Positions 1 to 12,200 are shown, numbered from the stretch's first letter. The stretch is 64,000 nt of DNA from Acanthosoma haemorrhoidale (GCA_930367205.1 OV884013.1:92567333-92631332), one strand, 5' to 3'. Numbers and translations: made by a program. Notes: generated by a model not told the origin, from the letters alone.

Positions 1-381
1 TGCAATAATAAATGTAGTGTAATAACTAAATCGTTCCCAAACTAGCTAACGATGGAGTGAAGAAACTGGAGGGTTTTGAAGGGTCGTACGTATTTCTGTT
101 TATATTTTTTTTAATAGCTGTAGTGCCTTGCATTCTGGAGAGTGTCTGCCTGTAAATTGAAAATTGGATAAGGTTTCTGGTTATAGAATCGAAATTTAGT
201 TCCATCCCTGAATCAATGATCGGTGATATGCACAAGCCGACCAGCACATTTGAAAGAGAATTATATTGGAAAAAAAACTCGGAAAGTATACGGCAGAGAA
301 AGGTCAGAGGAATAAATGCCAACTTAAAGGAGAAAGGCAAAAGATGACACTCTGTGCACTCACAACCTTCATTCATGCCCG
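1..381. other. AT-rich DNA, nothing recognised
   Basis: No coding region, repeat or RNA gene was recognised. The short open frames look like chance frames: no domain, no coding-like composition. Confidence 0.5.
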
Positions 382-557
382 TTAAGCGGACCGTACATCA
401 GTGTTAATGTCATTACCTTCATAAGTCTTTCATCATTATTCCTTCATTAGTTTCAACTTTACACGATCATTTGTAATGTGATTATTTTTCATCAGTGGGT
501 CGAAAAGTAATATAGGAGTAATGATGAAGTGACGACATAATGACAAACTCCGCTTGA
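382..557. mobile_element. Foldback MITE, copy 1 (TTAA-type ends)
   Basis: A non-coding element of about 176 bp whose ends are inverted repeats. The left end reads TTAAGCGGACC followed by CAGTGTTAATGTCATTA. The right end, read in reverse complement, gives TCAAGCGGAG then TTGTCATTA. The inverted similarity runs about 60 bp inward, so the element can fold back on itself. A second copy lies at 46285-46456 and shares the ends and the interior (GATCATTTGTAAT, TTTTCATC). TTAA at the left and TTGA at the right suggest a TTAA target duplication as in piggyBac-type elements, but a TA duplication with a longer inverted repeat is equally possible. No transposase is present, so it would depend on one encoded elsewhere. 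Confidence 0.7.
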
Positions 558-664
558 TATAAATTTTTTTTTAAATGCGTCAACTTTATTCTCCAGTATG
601 TCGTTCTATAAAGATAAAAAAAAGAGTTGTAGTGTATTGGTTGACGGTTAATCTACACCCATAA

Positions 665-785
665 AAAGGTTTTATCTATTATTTTAGGTAGTAAGTTTCA
701 GTCTCTCAAACTGATATTTTATAACAAAATATCTTCTACAATTAATGTTTTGCCTATTCAGTCATCATTAAGACTATAATTTAAA
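665..785 (-). repeat. Dispersed repeat with hammerhead-like core, copy 1
   Basis: On the minus strand this holds TTAATGATGA, a small stem-loop (ACTGAATAGGC) and AAAAC, then an AT-rich segment ending GAGAGACTGAAACTT. It aligns base for base with the copies at 12296, 35170, 41200, 56640, 57060 and 59785. The shared consensus points to a CTGATGA/GAAAC core. This copy is diverged, with the GAAAC altered to AAAAC. No protein is encoded. Confidence 0.55.
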
Positions 786-1879
786 ACAGGATAAATGAAA
801 AAGATATATAAAAACTGTTACGCGTAATAAAAAAAGTAACCATAGTATAATGCATGAAATATAATGCAATAAGGTTTAAATTGTTAGATAAAAAAATTAG
901 GAAAACAATAAAAAGTGTGTAAGAACAAACAATTACTGTGTTGGAATAGGTTACTTTTTTTGCCATCTACAAAATTTGTATGGCTTTATATATATCCGGT
1001 TAGAATTTGTTTCACTTTGTAAATTAGTATACAACTAATATACTTGTAAGTTAGTATACAACTAGTACTTTGTATTAGAGATAAATGAGTCTCAATGTAC
1101 TAACCTACCACACCTTCCACAGTCGCTATAACTCCATATGTGTGAATAGATTATAGTGATGTCACAATTCGTGTGACGTCTCCTCTGACCTTGATATTAC
1201 TGTTAATGGAGACTATCAATACACGTTTCTATCTCAATTTAACTCTCAATACTCATTTATTCATCACCGTAACATAGTTACTAATAAAACCGCTAATAAT
1301 AATAATAACCACTTATTATTTTTAGGTTTTTTTCACCTATGCGTATGCTCTGGTATTTGTTAATTACCTATTCAAGATACGTGGAATTTTACACGGAGGA
1401 TGTCATTAATTAATTACTCGGTATTAAAACATAAATGTTTTCCTGTAATTTTGAGTCGGTTTTTAAATTTTAAATGGACCTCCCGATTAATAATATATAG
1501 TTTGTGTTTTATTGTAATGTCTGTAAGTCAAAACCCGCCTAGAGTTTTGAACAGCTACACCAACTAATGCAATGTTTGTATTAAATAACCTTTTAACATT
1601 CCTTAATTGTTAACAATTCATGAAATATTAGTTCAGAAAACACGTGCTGATACATTGATTGTTACATTATTTCTTCCTAGGCTTAGCTTAATTTCCCACG
1701 TTTAGAGCTTAATGAACCCGTTTCGAACTTCCTTCAAGGTATTCTAAGTTTAAGCAAGTAGCGAGGTACTTTGCTGTCAAGATAAGTGACGTTAACCCGA
1801 TAAAGAAGTTAATGGAAATAAACTTAGTCTTCCTCGGATTTTCAGTCCTTCTATGTCAATTAAAACACACCAAACTACC
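786..1879. other. AT-rich DNA, nothing recognised
   Basis: No gene, repeat boundary or RNA gene was recognised across this stretch. Confidence 0.45.
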
Positions 1880-2070
1880 AGGATCTTGCAACATTGATAA
1901 ACAAGAAGCTGTTTCTCACTTAACACCGAATGGAATGACGCCAGAGCAATCGCAAGTGGTAACCCATTTGAGAATTGGACAAACTTGGCAAACCCATCTG
2001 CGAAGTGAGCGTTAATGCGCCAGTTACTGAAGGCATCACTGAGGGCTAAAACCCCAAACCGGACCACCAG
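1880..2070 (+). pseudogene. LINE family C, ORF2 C-terminal fragment (5'-truncated)
   Basis: The plus strand encodes TPEQSQVVTHLRIGQT followed by a stop, inside an open frame at 1812-2015. This resembles the R-L-R-x-G-H-T block near the C-terminus of ORF2 in LINEs of the Jockey/I/R1 group, just before their terminal Cys-His motif. The sequence is clearly homologous to 3200-3260, where the same block reads TPKQSQVITRLRNG. Everything upstream of this block is missing and the frame ends soon after, so it is a dead fragment. The clade within the group cannot be set from so short a piece. Confidence 0.6.
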
Positions 2071-3119
2071 AAAGACTTGAAGAAAATAACATCATGGAAA
2101 CTCGCTGAGCTTCCTTGGACGAATTTGCTTCTACTACTGCTAGTACTAATACTACTAATTGATTTAAATCGACAATGTCGTCCTTAATAGACATTCTTCC
2201 TGATACGACGTTAAATAAAGATAAAAAAGTTTATAGAAGTTGTTCTAATTAAAATGCTGGAACTTAATTGACCCACATCTTGGAAATACCCCATATTCCG
2301 GAGGAGTCTTTGTGTGGCTGGTATGGCAACATGCTGAAATGTGATTCATGTTACAAGCTTGACAATTCTTCTTAACTGCCTATAACTAGATATAAATTGG
2401 TTGCTAATAGACCTAACTATTTCTTAATTGTTGCTAAGTAAGAGAATTGACACTATACTGGCCGTTGTTCATGACAACATGTCTATCCACTGACTGGTCA
2501 TTGACGGAACATCTTTTATTAATCATTTATAATTAGTGTGCGTACCCCCGAAGCTGAAAATAGTTATTGTTTTCAGATTTTTTAAATAAATTAATTGGAA
2601 CTAAAATTAAAACTTACAGGAAGGAGAGCTAGTAAGGAGCTTCATTTTGTCAATTACTTTTTAACCAATTTAAAATGATATATATATAACCACACAATGG
2701 ATAATTTGTAGAGTACAAAAATGTCATGACATTGATTTATACACATTGATTATTAGTTTATTTTATTATAGTTCGGAACATAAATTAGAAGCTATTTCAG
2801 TGTTATATGAACTACTGTTAAAATTGTCTGAATATATTCACTTACTAGAGTAGTTTCTCTAAAGGGTGGCTTAAAAGATATTTTAGAACCTCGTTTATAA
2901 TCCCGGTACGCACAGACAGAAATATTCCTAGTGCTAACGAAACTATTTGAGTTAAATTTATTGAATAGGAAAATTAATAATGAGTTTATCTATGTGAGTT
3001 GGCTCTAATCACTGTGTCTTCACTAATATCTTTGCTTCCGTCAGCTATTGTAGACTTGTAGACTTTGGATTTACAGATTTTGGAACGTTATTTGACCGTT
3101 TCCTGTTTTCTGATTTTCA
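2071..3119. other. AT-rich DNA, nothing recognised
   Basis: Simple AT-rich sequence with short TA runs near 2680. Nothing else was recognised. Confidence 0.45.
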
Positions 3120-3625
3120 GTTAGACGATAATTTTTACCTTAAAAAAATGGCTTCGGTCAAGAAACCTTGTCATCCTTGGGTCGAAAAGAGATCCTAGAT
3201 AACACCTAATGGAATGACACCAAAGCAATCTCAAGTGATTACCCGTTTGAGAAATGGCTTACCCGTATGTACCTTTTTGCTTACATCGACAGATCAATCT
3301 CCGAGGAATGCTACACTCCACCATTAACCGTTTATCACATGGCTGAGTGGTGAGAATTCCAAATTGTTCGATAAAGACCAGACCCACCAGAAAATCAGGT
3401 ATTCAGCAACTCCGTCTATCGCCGAAGGTGAGCCCCGTCACCTAGTCTTGTATATATGTTATTTGACCTTTTAACTTCAAAAAGATATTGTGTTGTAATT
3501 CTCCCTTCCTTTGAATGCATCTATCTGCGCATGCAGCAAGAGGAGAAATCTGTAAATTTTGTACATTGAATTTTGTCATCTATTTGTAAATATGTTAATA
3601 AATAAAGGGGTTATAGGGAAAAAAA
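3120..3625 (+). pseudogene. LINE family C, ORF2 C-terminus and 3' tail
   Basis: A decayed 3' end of the same LINE family as 1880-2070. It carries the TPKQSQVITRLRNG block near 3210. About 25 codons on lies CYTPPLTVYHMAEW, which matches the ORF2 C-terminal motif usually written C-x-x-x-x-L-T-V-x-H-I-L. Stops and frameshifts interrupt it. The 3' untranslated part contains AGGTGAGCC and TTTGAATGCAT. It ends with AATAAAGGGGTT and an A-rich run near 3610. The tail matches the separate copy at 8006-8195, which supports a shared 3' end and retrotransposition in the plus orientation. Confidence 0.65.
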
Positions 3626-4289
3626 CTAAAAAATCAGGTATTTTGTGAATTTGAAACTAGCAGCACTGCAATGCACATGCGATATAGTGACATTAGCATG
3701 GACTGGAATATATTTATGTTAAAAATTATACACCGTATTATCTACATATTCGTTCCTTACTAACATGTATGACTGACTAATGATTTACCGTTAATTATCT
3801 TCACTCTGTATTTCTGCCTAAAGCTAAACAGTTCTCGTCCCTTCGATGCTCGAGTCAAACCAGCGACGCTGATGCGGGCGGAGATGAAACTTCTGATTAC
3901 AGGGCGGGAGATTAATAGCTTTCAGCACAGCGGGCTTTTGTAGCTGGCCATTTGGTTTTAGAGCCTCTCACCATCTCTGTCTGTAATCTTATGTGCGGTC
4001 AATAGCTTCTCTCCTTCTCTCCTTTCGGCACCGCATACTCCCGTAGAAAAATTTTCCGTTCTTGTTCAGTTCCGATCAAATCGAACCCGCGGTGGAGCAT
4101 ATGAAGAAGTATAGAATATTGAGGTTGCCGCCGTAGTTTGTACGACTAAGATGGATTAGCCTGAATAATGGAACGTAAGAGTGATACCAGAGGAAAAGAT
4201 TTTTTCTGCGGTATGCCGGCTGTAGGTTTTGATAGATGATATGATTTATCTATCTACAAATTATTGATATCTTATTTTTGGTTATTATT
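3626..4289. other. No gene seen
   Basis: Contains a somewhat GC-richer patch around 3830-4110 that could not be assigned to any family. No gene was recognised. Confidence 0.4.
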
Positions 4290-5100
4290 ATTATTCTGAA
4301 GCAATAGGTGCCCACATTACCTTTACCCTCTGCCGCAAGTCCTGTCCACTAGTATTTTTTAATTCCATCGCTCTCCCTGTATCCGAGACAGTACGGTACT
4401 TAGGCTTCCATCTCGACGAAACGCTGACATGGAACTCACACACGTGGCTAAAAAGACAAGAACTAAACAGACGATTTAGACAACGGTACAGACTACTTCG
4501 AATGATATCCCATCTCTCAAAATAAAATAAATTACTAAACTTCAAAGTTATATTGATGCCAACCTGGAAATATTGAATAGAGCTACGGAGGACAGGAAAA
4601 AAGTCGAACATAAAGCGTATCCAATCATTTCAATCAAAAGTTATTGAGAACAATAGTTAATGCCGCTTATTACGTCAGAAACAAAACACTTCAGAACGAT
4701 CTTAGTATGCCCCACATTCTTTATGAAATTTCGTCGAAATCTATCTAACCACCCTAATCCCCTAGCACAGCTATTGCACTGCGCCACACATCCCTATAGC
4801 ACCCCTCGGTGACTAAAGCGGCAGTGGGTTCGTGACCTGCTATAAATAAGTGACAGTGGGATTCCTGGCAAAGGCCAGTTTCTCCAATCATGTCCTTAGC
4901 GTACGTGGCTCTCGCGCTGTTGGTCAGCCTCCTCATGTATCCGGTAACGGGCTGATGGGGGATGGGGACTTCCCTGGGGTGTTTGTAAATGCTGCAAGAA
5001 TGAGGGAGTGAATAAACAATTGTAGGTATGAATAAGAACATTGATCGCAATTTCTTATTGCCCAATAAGGCCTGTCGTAATTCTATCACAATAAAGATTT
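4290..5100 (+). pseudogene. Jockey-clade LINE (family B), RT C-terminal fragment
   Basis: Translation of the plus strand gives a decayed Jockey ORF2 C-terminal region. It begins near AHITFTLCRKSCP, then VRYLGFHLDETLTW (the Y-L-G-x-x-L-D block of the thumb), then LKRQELNRRF and a block ending FQSKV. It is interrupted by stops, for example after SHLSK near 4520, and by frame changes. Further on QWVRDLL near 4825 is the usual end of the reading frame. A 3' untranslated region follows and ends with AATAAAGATTTTTT near 5100. The sharp start near 4290 fits 5' truncation during target-primed reverse transcription. Related pieces lie at 42215-42520 and 48545-48690. Confidence 0.8.
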
Positions 5101-6379
5101 TTTGATTCCGTTTATTATTTTGAGGGCATTCGACGAATAAATGATACTCTCAATTGGATAAATCAGAATATCGGCACAAAAATATGTGATACACTGTCTA
5201 CATGTTAAAATAATGTACCAAAAGCATCAGTTAAAATACACAACATCCATTTGTCAGAATACAGATTAAAACACAAGGTTAGATAACATCGTTGTAGGTG
5301 ATTTCCAAGATCCAACTTTCATTGATGCAATTTTCTTTAAAGAATCTGGCAATTTTTTTTATTTTTGGGAGGGGATAAATAAACTAGCGTGATATATAAA
5401 AAAAATCCTCTTGAATACAATTTGCAAGGGTGGTGGTGTATGAACTGAATTCCTGATTGAAGATATCTCGTGTCTGCCCAATAAGCGTGTCGAAACCCTT
5501 GCCTGTTGCTCAGGGAGAACAGTGCCTGACTCACAAACGGACTATTCCATGTTATATAGATATATTCGTCACTGTATTTTTAATGAGTGGTCCATCCTAC
5601 TCAAAAGAGTAAAAAAACCAATGGGACAAACTGTGTTTTGAATATGTTATCAGTCGGATGGTACTTTCTGAATGTACACTGCGGTATATAAATTCGGGGC
5701 CTAGGCTTTACTGTCGTAAAGGTACCTCTGTTCCCAAGGACATATAATCGGCAGACCATTACTTAGCCACCATCATTATTATGCATTCAGCCCTTAATAA
5801 TGATTGTTAATACTTTAGAACTTAATAGAAAGATTAAAAACAATAATTAAATATGTCCGATTGGGGTTGATAATTTAGCCCACCTGTCGTTCACCAAAGG
5901 TAATTCGTGTCAGATAGATAAAAAGTAATTTATTATCTCTCATCAATTAATAATAAAAAAAGTCTATTTTTGGCTTTTATTAAATTTAGTTGGGAGTGAT
6001 AAGAGATTAATATGAATGATTTTGCTTGAGAAATAAAAAACACAAACTACCAAGACCCATACTAATAAGATTTTTATTAATACATGAGGAATTTCATAAA
6101 TAAAGAAAATTAGCATAACAATGACTATGAAAATACATAATAGAATACATAAATTGCCTTCTCGTAGAGAATATAAAAAGGAACTTATTTTGTTACTTAA
6201 AAGAAACATTACTGTTTTACTGACAAAACAGTGAACAATTGGCCTTAACTATACACATGTTGTTTTTTGAATTTCATTCACCATTATACTAAAAGAACAA
6301 ACATATTGAATTTAATTGTCTCTAATGGCATGGTATTAACATAACTTGGCAACGGCTATGGTACAATGTTAATGTAAAA
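5101..6379. other. AT-rich DNA, nothing recognised
   Basis: No gene or classifiable repeat was recognised. Confidence 0.45.
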
Positions 6380-6900
6380 CTCACTGTGACCTCCAAAACT
6401 GGAAGCCCTCTCCGCCTCGGGTCCGTTCCATCGTGAAGTCGTGAAGTGTCCCTTCACCGATGCCGTCGACATAGAGACGCGTTCACGAGCTCAAATCCCG
6501 AGAGAGGGTGAAGACCAAAAAAGCAGGAACTGCTATATATATACATAACTGCCCTAGGCAGTCCAACGAGAACATGGATGTCGCTGTGTTTCTGTTGATA
6601 CTGACTTTGGTTTTCGTCGGCTGAGGTGCTACGGGTTGACATACATGTAGTTTTGTCCGGTCTCCAGCTGCTGAGGTTCGTGGTAGTTACATGTCCTAGC
6701 GGCGTTTTTGTGGTGTAGTGGTCGGCCAGTATTTACGCCTGTTCTTCTGCTGTATAAGGGTGTCGCCGTTATCAAGTCATCCTGGTTAGTCTTAAGGAGG
6801 TTCAAAAACATATGAATGATCACCGTGTAAGCCACGAAGCCGCTCGCAGCACGTCGCCGTCTTTCGGTTCCTCACTAAGCCACGAATTTGTGTTGTGAAA
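6380..6900. other. GC-richer block, unassigned
   Basis: Distinctly richer in G and C than its surroundings. It contains CGAGCTCAAATCCCGAG near 6486, which looks like a weak polymerase III B-box, and a TATATATATA run near 6535. Minus-strand frames at 6454-6642 and 6629-6835 are open but show no known domain. It could be a decayed SINE or the untranslated part of an unknown element. Confidence 0.3.
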
Positions 6901-8005
6901 GAAGTTCCTTGTCCCACCCCTTGCCTTACCTACACAGACTCCCCCCACCCAACCTTCTCTATTCCCAAGGGGGTGGCGTTTCTCTTTTTATTTTTTACGG
7001 TTAACAGAGTACCTTTTAATGGAGGACCTATACTCCCATTATTCCATTGGATTTATGGATTTTTCCTTCACTGTAGGTGGACAACTATTTAATACTTGAA
7101 ACAACCTGCTTCTTATTTTCAACCCTTTCCAAGGTCAAGACAATGCTTTACTTACTTTACTCTCACAGCCGACCCGCATTCCAACATTGTATCATTTATA
7201 TTGCATTTACGTGGTGTTCCCACTTTAGATAAATACATTCAACTTTGTTATTAAAAATGGTTAATAGTTGTGGATTGGTAATTGAAATGATAAGCTTTAT
7301 TAATCCAATATATCTGTAATGAAAATAAACTACTATAATGTGCTCAAGTGTGATGAAGGCCGAAAAGGTTATATAATGAGGATAATGATTTTTGGTCAGT
7401 GAATTATAAGATAAAAAAAGGAAATTATAACATATATACAGTGAAATTAAACTCTTCTGGAACGCAACGACGGGGAGATAAGTTGCTTTGTCGGGTGGTA
7501 TAGCTCCCTGGTATCTATGGCACCTAATAGTTGTTCTATGGTGAATGTGGTAGATAATTTAATTGTTTTTGCAGGCCAGCCATTATTCTGCATCATCCAC
7601 GTTCCTCCCTCAATGAAGCAGATAGCCCCTCTACTCAACCATTTTAGAAGCAAATGTGGCTGAGAAAAGATAAGAGGGTAGAAGAAGGTATCGCTCCTGG
7701 GCTATTCTCCAGGATGGATAAAAAGCTGCACACAACCAGCGTATTTTACGTGGCGATTCTTCTTACCTTTGGTCACTTCGTTTTGTAGAATCGTCTAGAG
7801 ATGACACCATAAGCGTAACTACTGTTGACGATTTACGTTGCTTCTCCCTTCCATAATACTGATTACGTAAGTTCTATAATACATAACACGTTTAAAATAA
7901 CTACTTTTGATTTGCACATGTAGTACCGAAAAACGACTCTCCCATGATTTCTGTTAAACTAAATATTTATAAAATAATTCAATCAATCACTTTTTCTGCC
8001 TTCCC
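6901..8005. other. No gene seen
   Basis: A C-rich patch at 6905-6970 is followed by AT-rich DNA. A minus-strand frame of 68 codons at 7447-7653 was read and has no recognisable domain. Confidence 0.4.
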
Positions 8006-8195
8006 GGCTGTAAGCTGAAGGTGAGCCTCACCTAGTGTTGTGTATGTGTTTTGACTTTTTAACATAAAACTGAGATGTATTATATGTATTGCCTCCTTTG
8101 AATGCATGAGCGCATCGCAGAAAGAGGAGAAATTTGTAAATCAAAAATTTTTTTTGTTCCTTGTAAATATCTATCAATAAAGAGGTTTAAAAAAA
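8006..8195 (+). mobile_element. LINE family C, 3' tail only
   Basis: A strongly 5'-truncated copy containing only the 3' untranslated region. It shares GAAGGTGAGCC, TTTGAATGCAT, GAGGAGAAAT and the terminal AATAAAGAGGTT with the copy ending near 3620, and finishes with about 15 A. Same orientation as the copies at 1880 and 3120. Confidence 0.7.
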
Positions 8196-8200
8196 AAAAA

Positions 8201-10268
8201 AAAACTTTTTCTGGCTGCATCATAAATTTAATTGTTTGCAATCGTCTACTCCATTTCGAACGTAATCCAAGTAGGCAATTGTATTTCTTTCATTACATAA
8301 AAAGCAGTACTAATTACTTAAATGCTATTATTTGTCTTAAACTGCCTTATATATACAACCCCGATTTAGAATAGACGACACATTGGAATACATTCAAAAT
8401 AATTTTATTGCATTTGAAGTAAGTGTGGTAAACCATATTTTATTATATTATTTAATATTTATTAAGAAGCAAGGACAGAAAGTAGTCGTCAGTGCCAATT
8501 TCTTCTGTCGAAGTATGTGCTAGAGTCTATCAAAAATGGATGTAGTCTACAAAGCTTTATCGGTGGTCGTGAGCCATTTACTTGCTCTCAATTATAGATA
8601 CAGTCAGCTACTCGATATTGACAGCTGCGAGATTGGTGGCTCTAACTTGCCGTAGCACTTATTGCCGAGACCGAAGAGCATTTTCTTTTCCACGATTGGC
8701 ATCGATATTGATCCATTCGATATAATATTTCAATAAAGATACACCACAACTCCTCAAAATATGTTGATGGGGCCTTCAAGTGAAGCTAACCCAAGTGAAC
8801 CATAAATTTTACCCTCTTCAAGAATATATTTGTCATCGACAATTCCTATCCATTAGGTGAATAATATTTTAGCTAGTAGAATCAATTATCGAACCATTAC
8901 TACTCCAGTCTGTTTATTATTTTATAGCGTCAATAATTAATTACATCTGTATTCCTTTTTTCCCAGAAATTTTATTTTTGAAAATAATAAATTACTTCAT
9001 TACAATATATTTACAACTACCCACAATTCTAGAATTTGTCCGTTCTCTAACTGAAACTTACTTCAATAAAAAAAAAATAGCTTAAAAAAAATCCATTAAT
9101 TTGGGATACTGGGAGCTAAAGCTAAAATTCTCTCTAAAGATACATTTACAAAAGGATTAATCATCTGTTGCTAAATTAAAAATTATGTTTGTTAACTTTC
9201 TGTTGCATTGAAAGTAGGAATTCCACAATCTAAGTACGGTCGAGTACAGTCGGGGACCCAATGAACAATTATGAAGTATAAATAACACCTTTATTACGAT
9301 TATCTTATTTTTGTTATTTAATTTGGAAATAAGCTTTTTGTTGAGTTTTTTTGGATTAGAGTTTCATTTTATTTTTCTACATTGCTATTTAATATTTTGT
9401 GTTGAAATATCATTATGTTGTAGCCAATACAATTACATAGGAAGGATATCGGAAAATTTAATTACAATTTAGTAACAAATTAAATTGTAAATTAAAGTGT
9501 GAATAAAGTGTTCTTATCTATCTTCTCTTCCAGGTATGATAAGTACAAAAAAATCAACATTTATATTAAGTAAGTGCGCCACAACATGTATATACCAAAT
9601 TATCAGGTACTAAAAAGTTGTTAATTGATACGACCTCTCTTAGTAAATACTTATTGATCTGTAGCCTAGCAGCTTTATGTTCAATCTCTGACAAACCTTT
9701 ACAGATTTTTAATAAGTTACTTGTGTCTGGAAGTATGAGCCAAACCCAAACCAGCAATTTTCAAAGAACTTGAGTCGTTCCAATCGGAATTACCGATGTA
9801 AAATGTCGGTTCTTCACTTTACATTGCTAACGACTCACTACACAATGCCTTCAAAACTCATTAAGTCACACAAAGAATCTCACAATACCATGAATTCATT
9901 TGTAAAGGACTCTTACATATTACACAAAGCGACCATTTGACTAACTATGTCTTCAGCATCCCTTCAGGCAGAAGCTTGCATAGAATTGAGAACACACTTT
10001 TTAATATTTACACTTTGTGAAAATTAAATTTTTCAAAATGCTTTTGTGTCTCTCCAAAAAAGGTTTATTTATTGTCACATCGGCAGCAAGTGTTTCGTCT
10101 ATTCACACATTCATTCAGGACAATGAATAAAAAGTGTAAATATTTATTTTCTCTTTAGAATATTATGAAATTTTTTTTAAACAAGCAGATCTGTTGCACA
10201 GGTCGCATACGCACTTATAGCTAGAATCTTCAAGAAGACACCCGAAAATATTTATTTATATTTAAAAA
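8201..10268. other. AT-rich DNA, nothing recognised
   Basis: No gene was recognised. TTATTGCCGAGACCGAA near 8660 recurs once at about 62410, too short to define a repeat family. Confidence 0.45.
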
Positions 10269-10648
10269 CAAACACATTTGTAATTATATCAGGTATACTT
10301 GTTAGCAGGAGAGAACAAACACATTTGTAATTATATCAGGTATACTTGTTAGCAGGAGAGAACAAACACATTTGTAATTATATCAGGTATACTTGTTAGC
10401 AGGAGAGAACAAACACATTTGTAATTATATCAGGTATACTTGTTAGCAGGAGAGAACAAACACATTTGTAATTATATCAGGTATACTTGTTAGCAGGAGA
10501 GAACAAACACATTTGTAATTATATCAGGTATACTTGTTAGCAGGAGAGAACAAACACATTTGTAATTATATCAGGTATACTTGTTAGCAGGAGAGAACAA
10601 ACACATTTGTAATTATATCAGGTATACTTGTTAGCAGGAGAGAACAAA
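10269..10648 (+). repeat. Perfect tandem array, 47-bp unit, about 8 copies
   Basis: The unit starts CAAACACATTTGTAATTATA and continues with a segment containing CAGGTATACTTGTTAGC and ending GGAGAGAA. It is 47 bp long and repeats head to tail for 380 bp, about 8.1 copies. By eye every copy is identical. There are no spacers and the unit has no dyad symmetry, so this is a minisatellite and not a CRISPR array. It breaks off exactly one base before an ATG at 10649. Identity this complete implies recent expansion or gene-conversion homogenisation. Confidence 0.95.
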
Positions 10649-10861
10649 ATGAGCGAGTCCGGTTCGGGTGCTCTTTCCACTGAGCTATTCTCAGGTTTGC
10701 GAGAGCGTTCTCTGAGCAGATCATTGCGAGAAACAATTAAAGTCTTACTAAGAGGACATCAGTGCTTTTCTTTAGTTCCAAGAACAAAAGTTCTTCTAAG
10801 GTTCGTCATTTTCTGTATACTGTTGATAGGACCAGCCTCGAGGTATAAATTCCTGCGTTAA
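10649..10861 (+). CDS. Short open frame directly after the 47-bp array
   Basis: A 70-residue frame beginning MSESGSG. The ATG is preceded by GAACAAA, a good arthropod translation-start context supplied by the end of the last tandem unit. The product would have an Arg/Ser-rich middle and a hydrophobic stretch FVIFCILLIG at about residues 52-61. No family was recognised. A TATAAAT near 10842 and an AAGAAC-AAAA-GTTCTT palindrome near 10780-10797 suggest this could instead be promoter DNA of an LTR-like element. The downstream sequence has no continuing frame. Coding status is doubtful. Confidence 0.2.
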   Translation: MSESGSGALSTELFSGLRERSLSRSLRETIKVLLRGHQCFSLVPRTKVLLRFVIFCILLIGPASRYKFLR

Positions 10862-11385
10862 GAAGCCAGACCCACGCCTAGGCCTAATTGGCTTGTAAAT
10901 AGAGGACACTCCTTAATAACTTGAGTCTAGCCCTATCCGGCATTTTCTCACCGCTGTTTTTAGCATAACGGATTTATAATATTACTCTTTAGAGCAACTC
11001 TCAAACATAGACACTTCCCATATAGGTTATTGTTTTTCATAAAAAAAGCTTCTCTATTCGCATCAGGACTTGAATTAAGACAAGAAACATAAATTTTACA
11101 TACATAGTAGATACCCAGACAAAAATTACACATAGAGCACTTAATTTAATAAAAACACCATTCGAAACAATAAAACTAATAAAACAACAAACCAGTGTAT
11201 GACATTGCCATTAAATTCGTATAAATTCATTGTTATATACTACCCTTGCTACAAACGTTTTCAATATATAAAAGTGGAATTATTCCGTATCGGATGTTGT
11301 ATATAAATGTAATATATTGTTATACTTTCCTGAAAAAATAAATTGTAAATGAATACTACATTCAAAAATAACTCTGTTAATACTA

Positions 11386-12000
11386 AAACCTTGAGGCTGA
11401 AACTGCTCTTATATCAGAGCGTCCTGAGGACTACTTTTTGGAACTCGGCTTTTCCGTTTTATCCACAAGATCACCATAACTAGAATCCAGAGCTTCCAGA
11501 ACAACATCCTGCGCACGGCACTATGGCATACCCCTTTTCGTGAAATGAAGTCTCCTGACATCCAAGAAAAGTTCGAGGTCCCCACCATCACCGAAGCCAT
11601 CAGAAGAAGACACATCGAACTCTTCGACTCGATGAAACATTGCCAAAACTCCCCATTTCCAAGACCTGACACCCCCACCACTACCGGCAAGATGGCAAAT
11701 CTCTAGATCTGGGAAAGCAGACCAAATGGTGGACATTACCCTTGGCCAACCAACAACAAGCCTCTGTCGGGCACCCATCACTGCTTTCCAACTGAATAAG
11801 CTTCCACTACATGCCTAGAGAGAATCTAGGCTCAGCCTTCAGTGGACTCTCACCACTGCACCGCAACATTTCCACATCTACCGAGGCTTCCCACACTCCT
11901 TAATTCCCTCACTCCACCTTCAAACAGATACTCGTAGTAAAAGGATCCGCTCACCCCAAATAAATTCCCTTATCAATAATCTTAAACATTTGAGAGCTAA
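11386..12000 (+). pseudogene. Jockey family A, 3' fragment of ORF2 plus 3'UTR
   Basis: A 5'-truncated copy of the family that is full-length at 29318-33648. The plus strand encodes LRLKLLLYQSVLR, then IQSFQNNILRTALWHTPF, KFEVPTITEAIRRRHIELF and DSMKH, each matching the ORF2 C-terminus of the full-length copy. A frameshift follows near 11655. The 3' untranslated region also aligns (CTCACCACTGCACCG, CTACCGAGG, CTTAATTCCCTCA, TAAAAGGATC). It is in the opposite orientation to the full-length copy and has diverged from it. It cannot encode an enzyme. Confidence 0.85.
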
Positions 12001-12099
12001 GAAAAAAATAAAAAAAATACTACAACCATTTTACAAACCTAAGAAATACGAAAAACTTATTTGAATAATTTATGGAATGGAAAACATTTGTTTTTATTG

Positions 12100-12200
12100 T
12101 AAGGTTTTCAGTACGGTATATATAACTGCCAATAGGAATTTAAAGATGATATCTTGTATATAATTATCTGTAAATTTAAAGGGGCTATGAAAGAAAAAAA
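12100..12200 (+). repeat. LINE 3' tail remnant
   Basis: TAATTATCTGTAAATTTAAA followed by GGGGCTATGAAAGAAAAAAA. The same tail occurs on the minus strand at 29251-29305, next to the full-length Jockey element. It may be the true 3' end of the fragment at 11386-12000 or a separate insertion. Confidence 0.5.

Noticed and set aside
4754..5089. 111-codon minus-strand frame as a gene
   Set aside because: It is antisense to the decayed Jockey fragment, which is supported by motifs on the plus strand.
6454..6500. tRNA or SINE on the basis of CGAGCTCAAATCCCGAG
   Set aside because: No A-box at the right distance, and the possible acceptor stem spans about 100 bases.
10269..10648. CRISPR-like regular repeats
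   Set aside because: The units are contiguous 47-bp copies with no spacers, in arthropod-like DNA; it is a tandem minisatellite.
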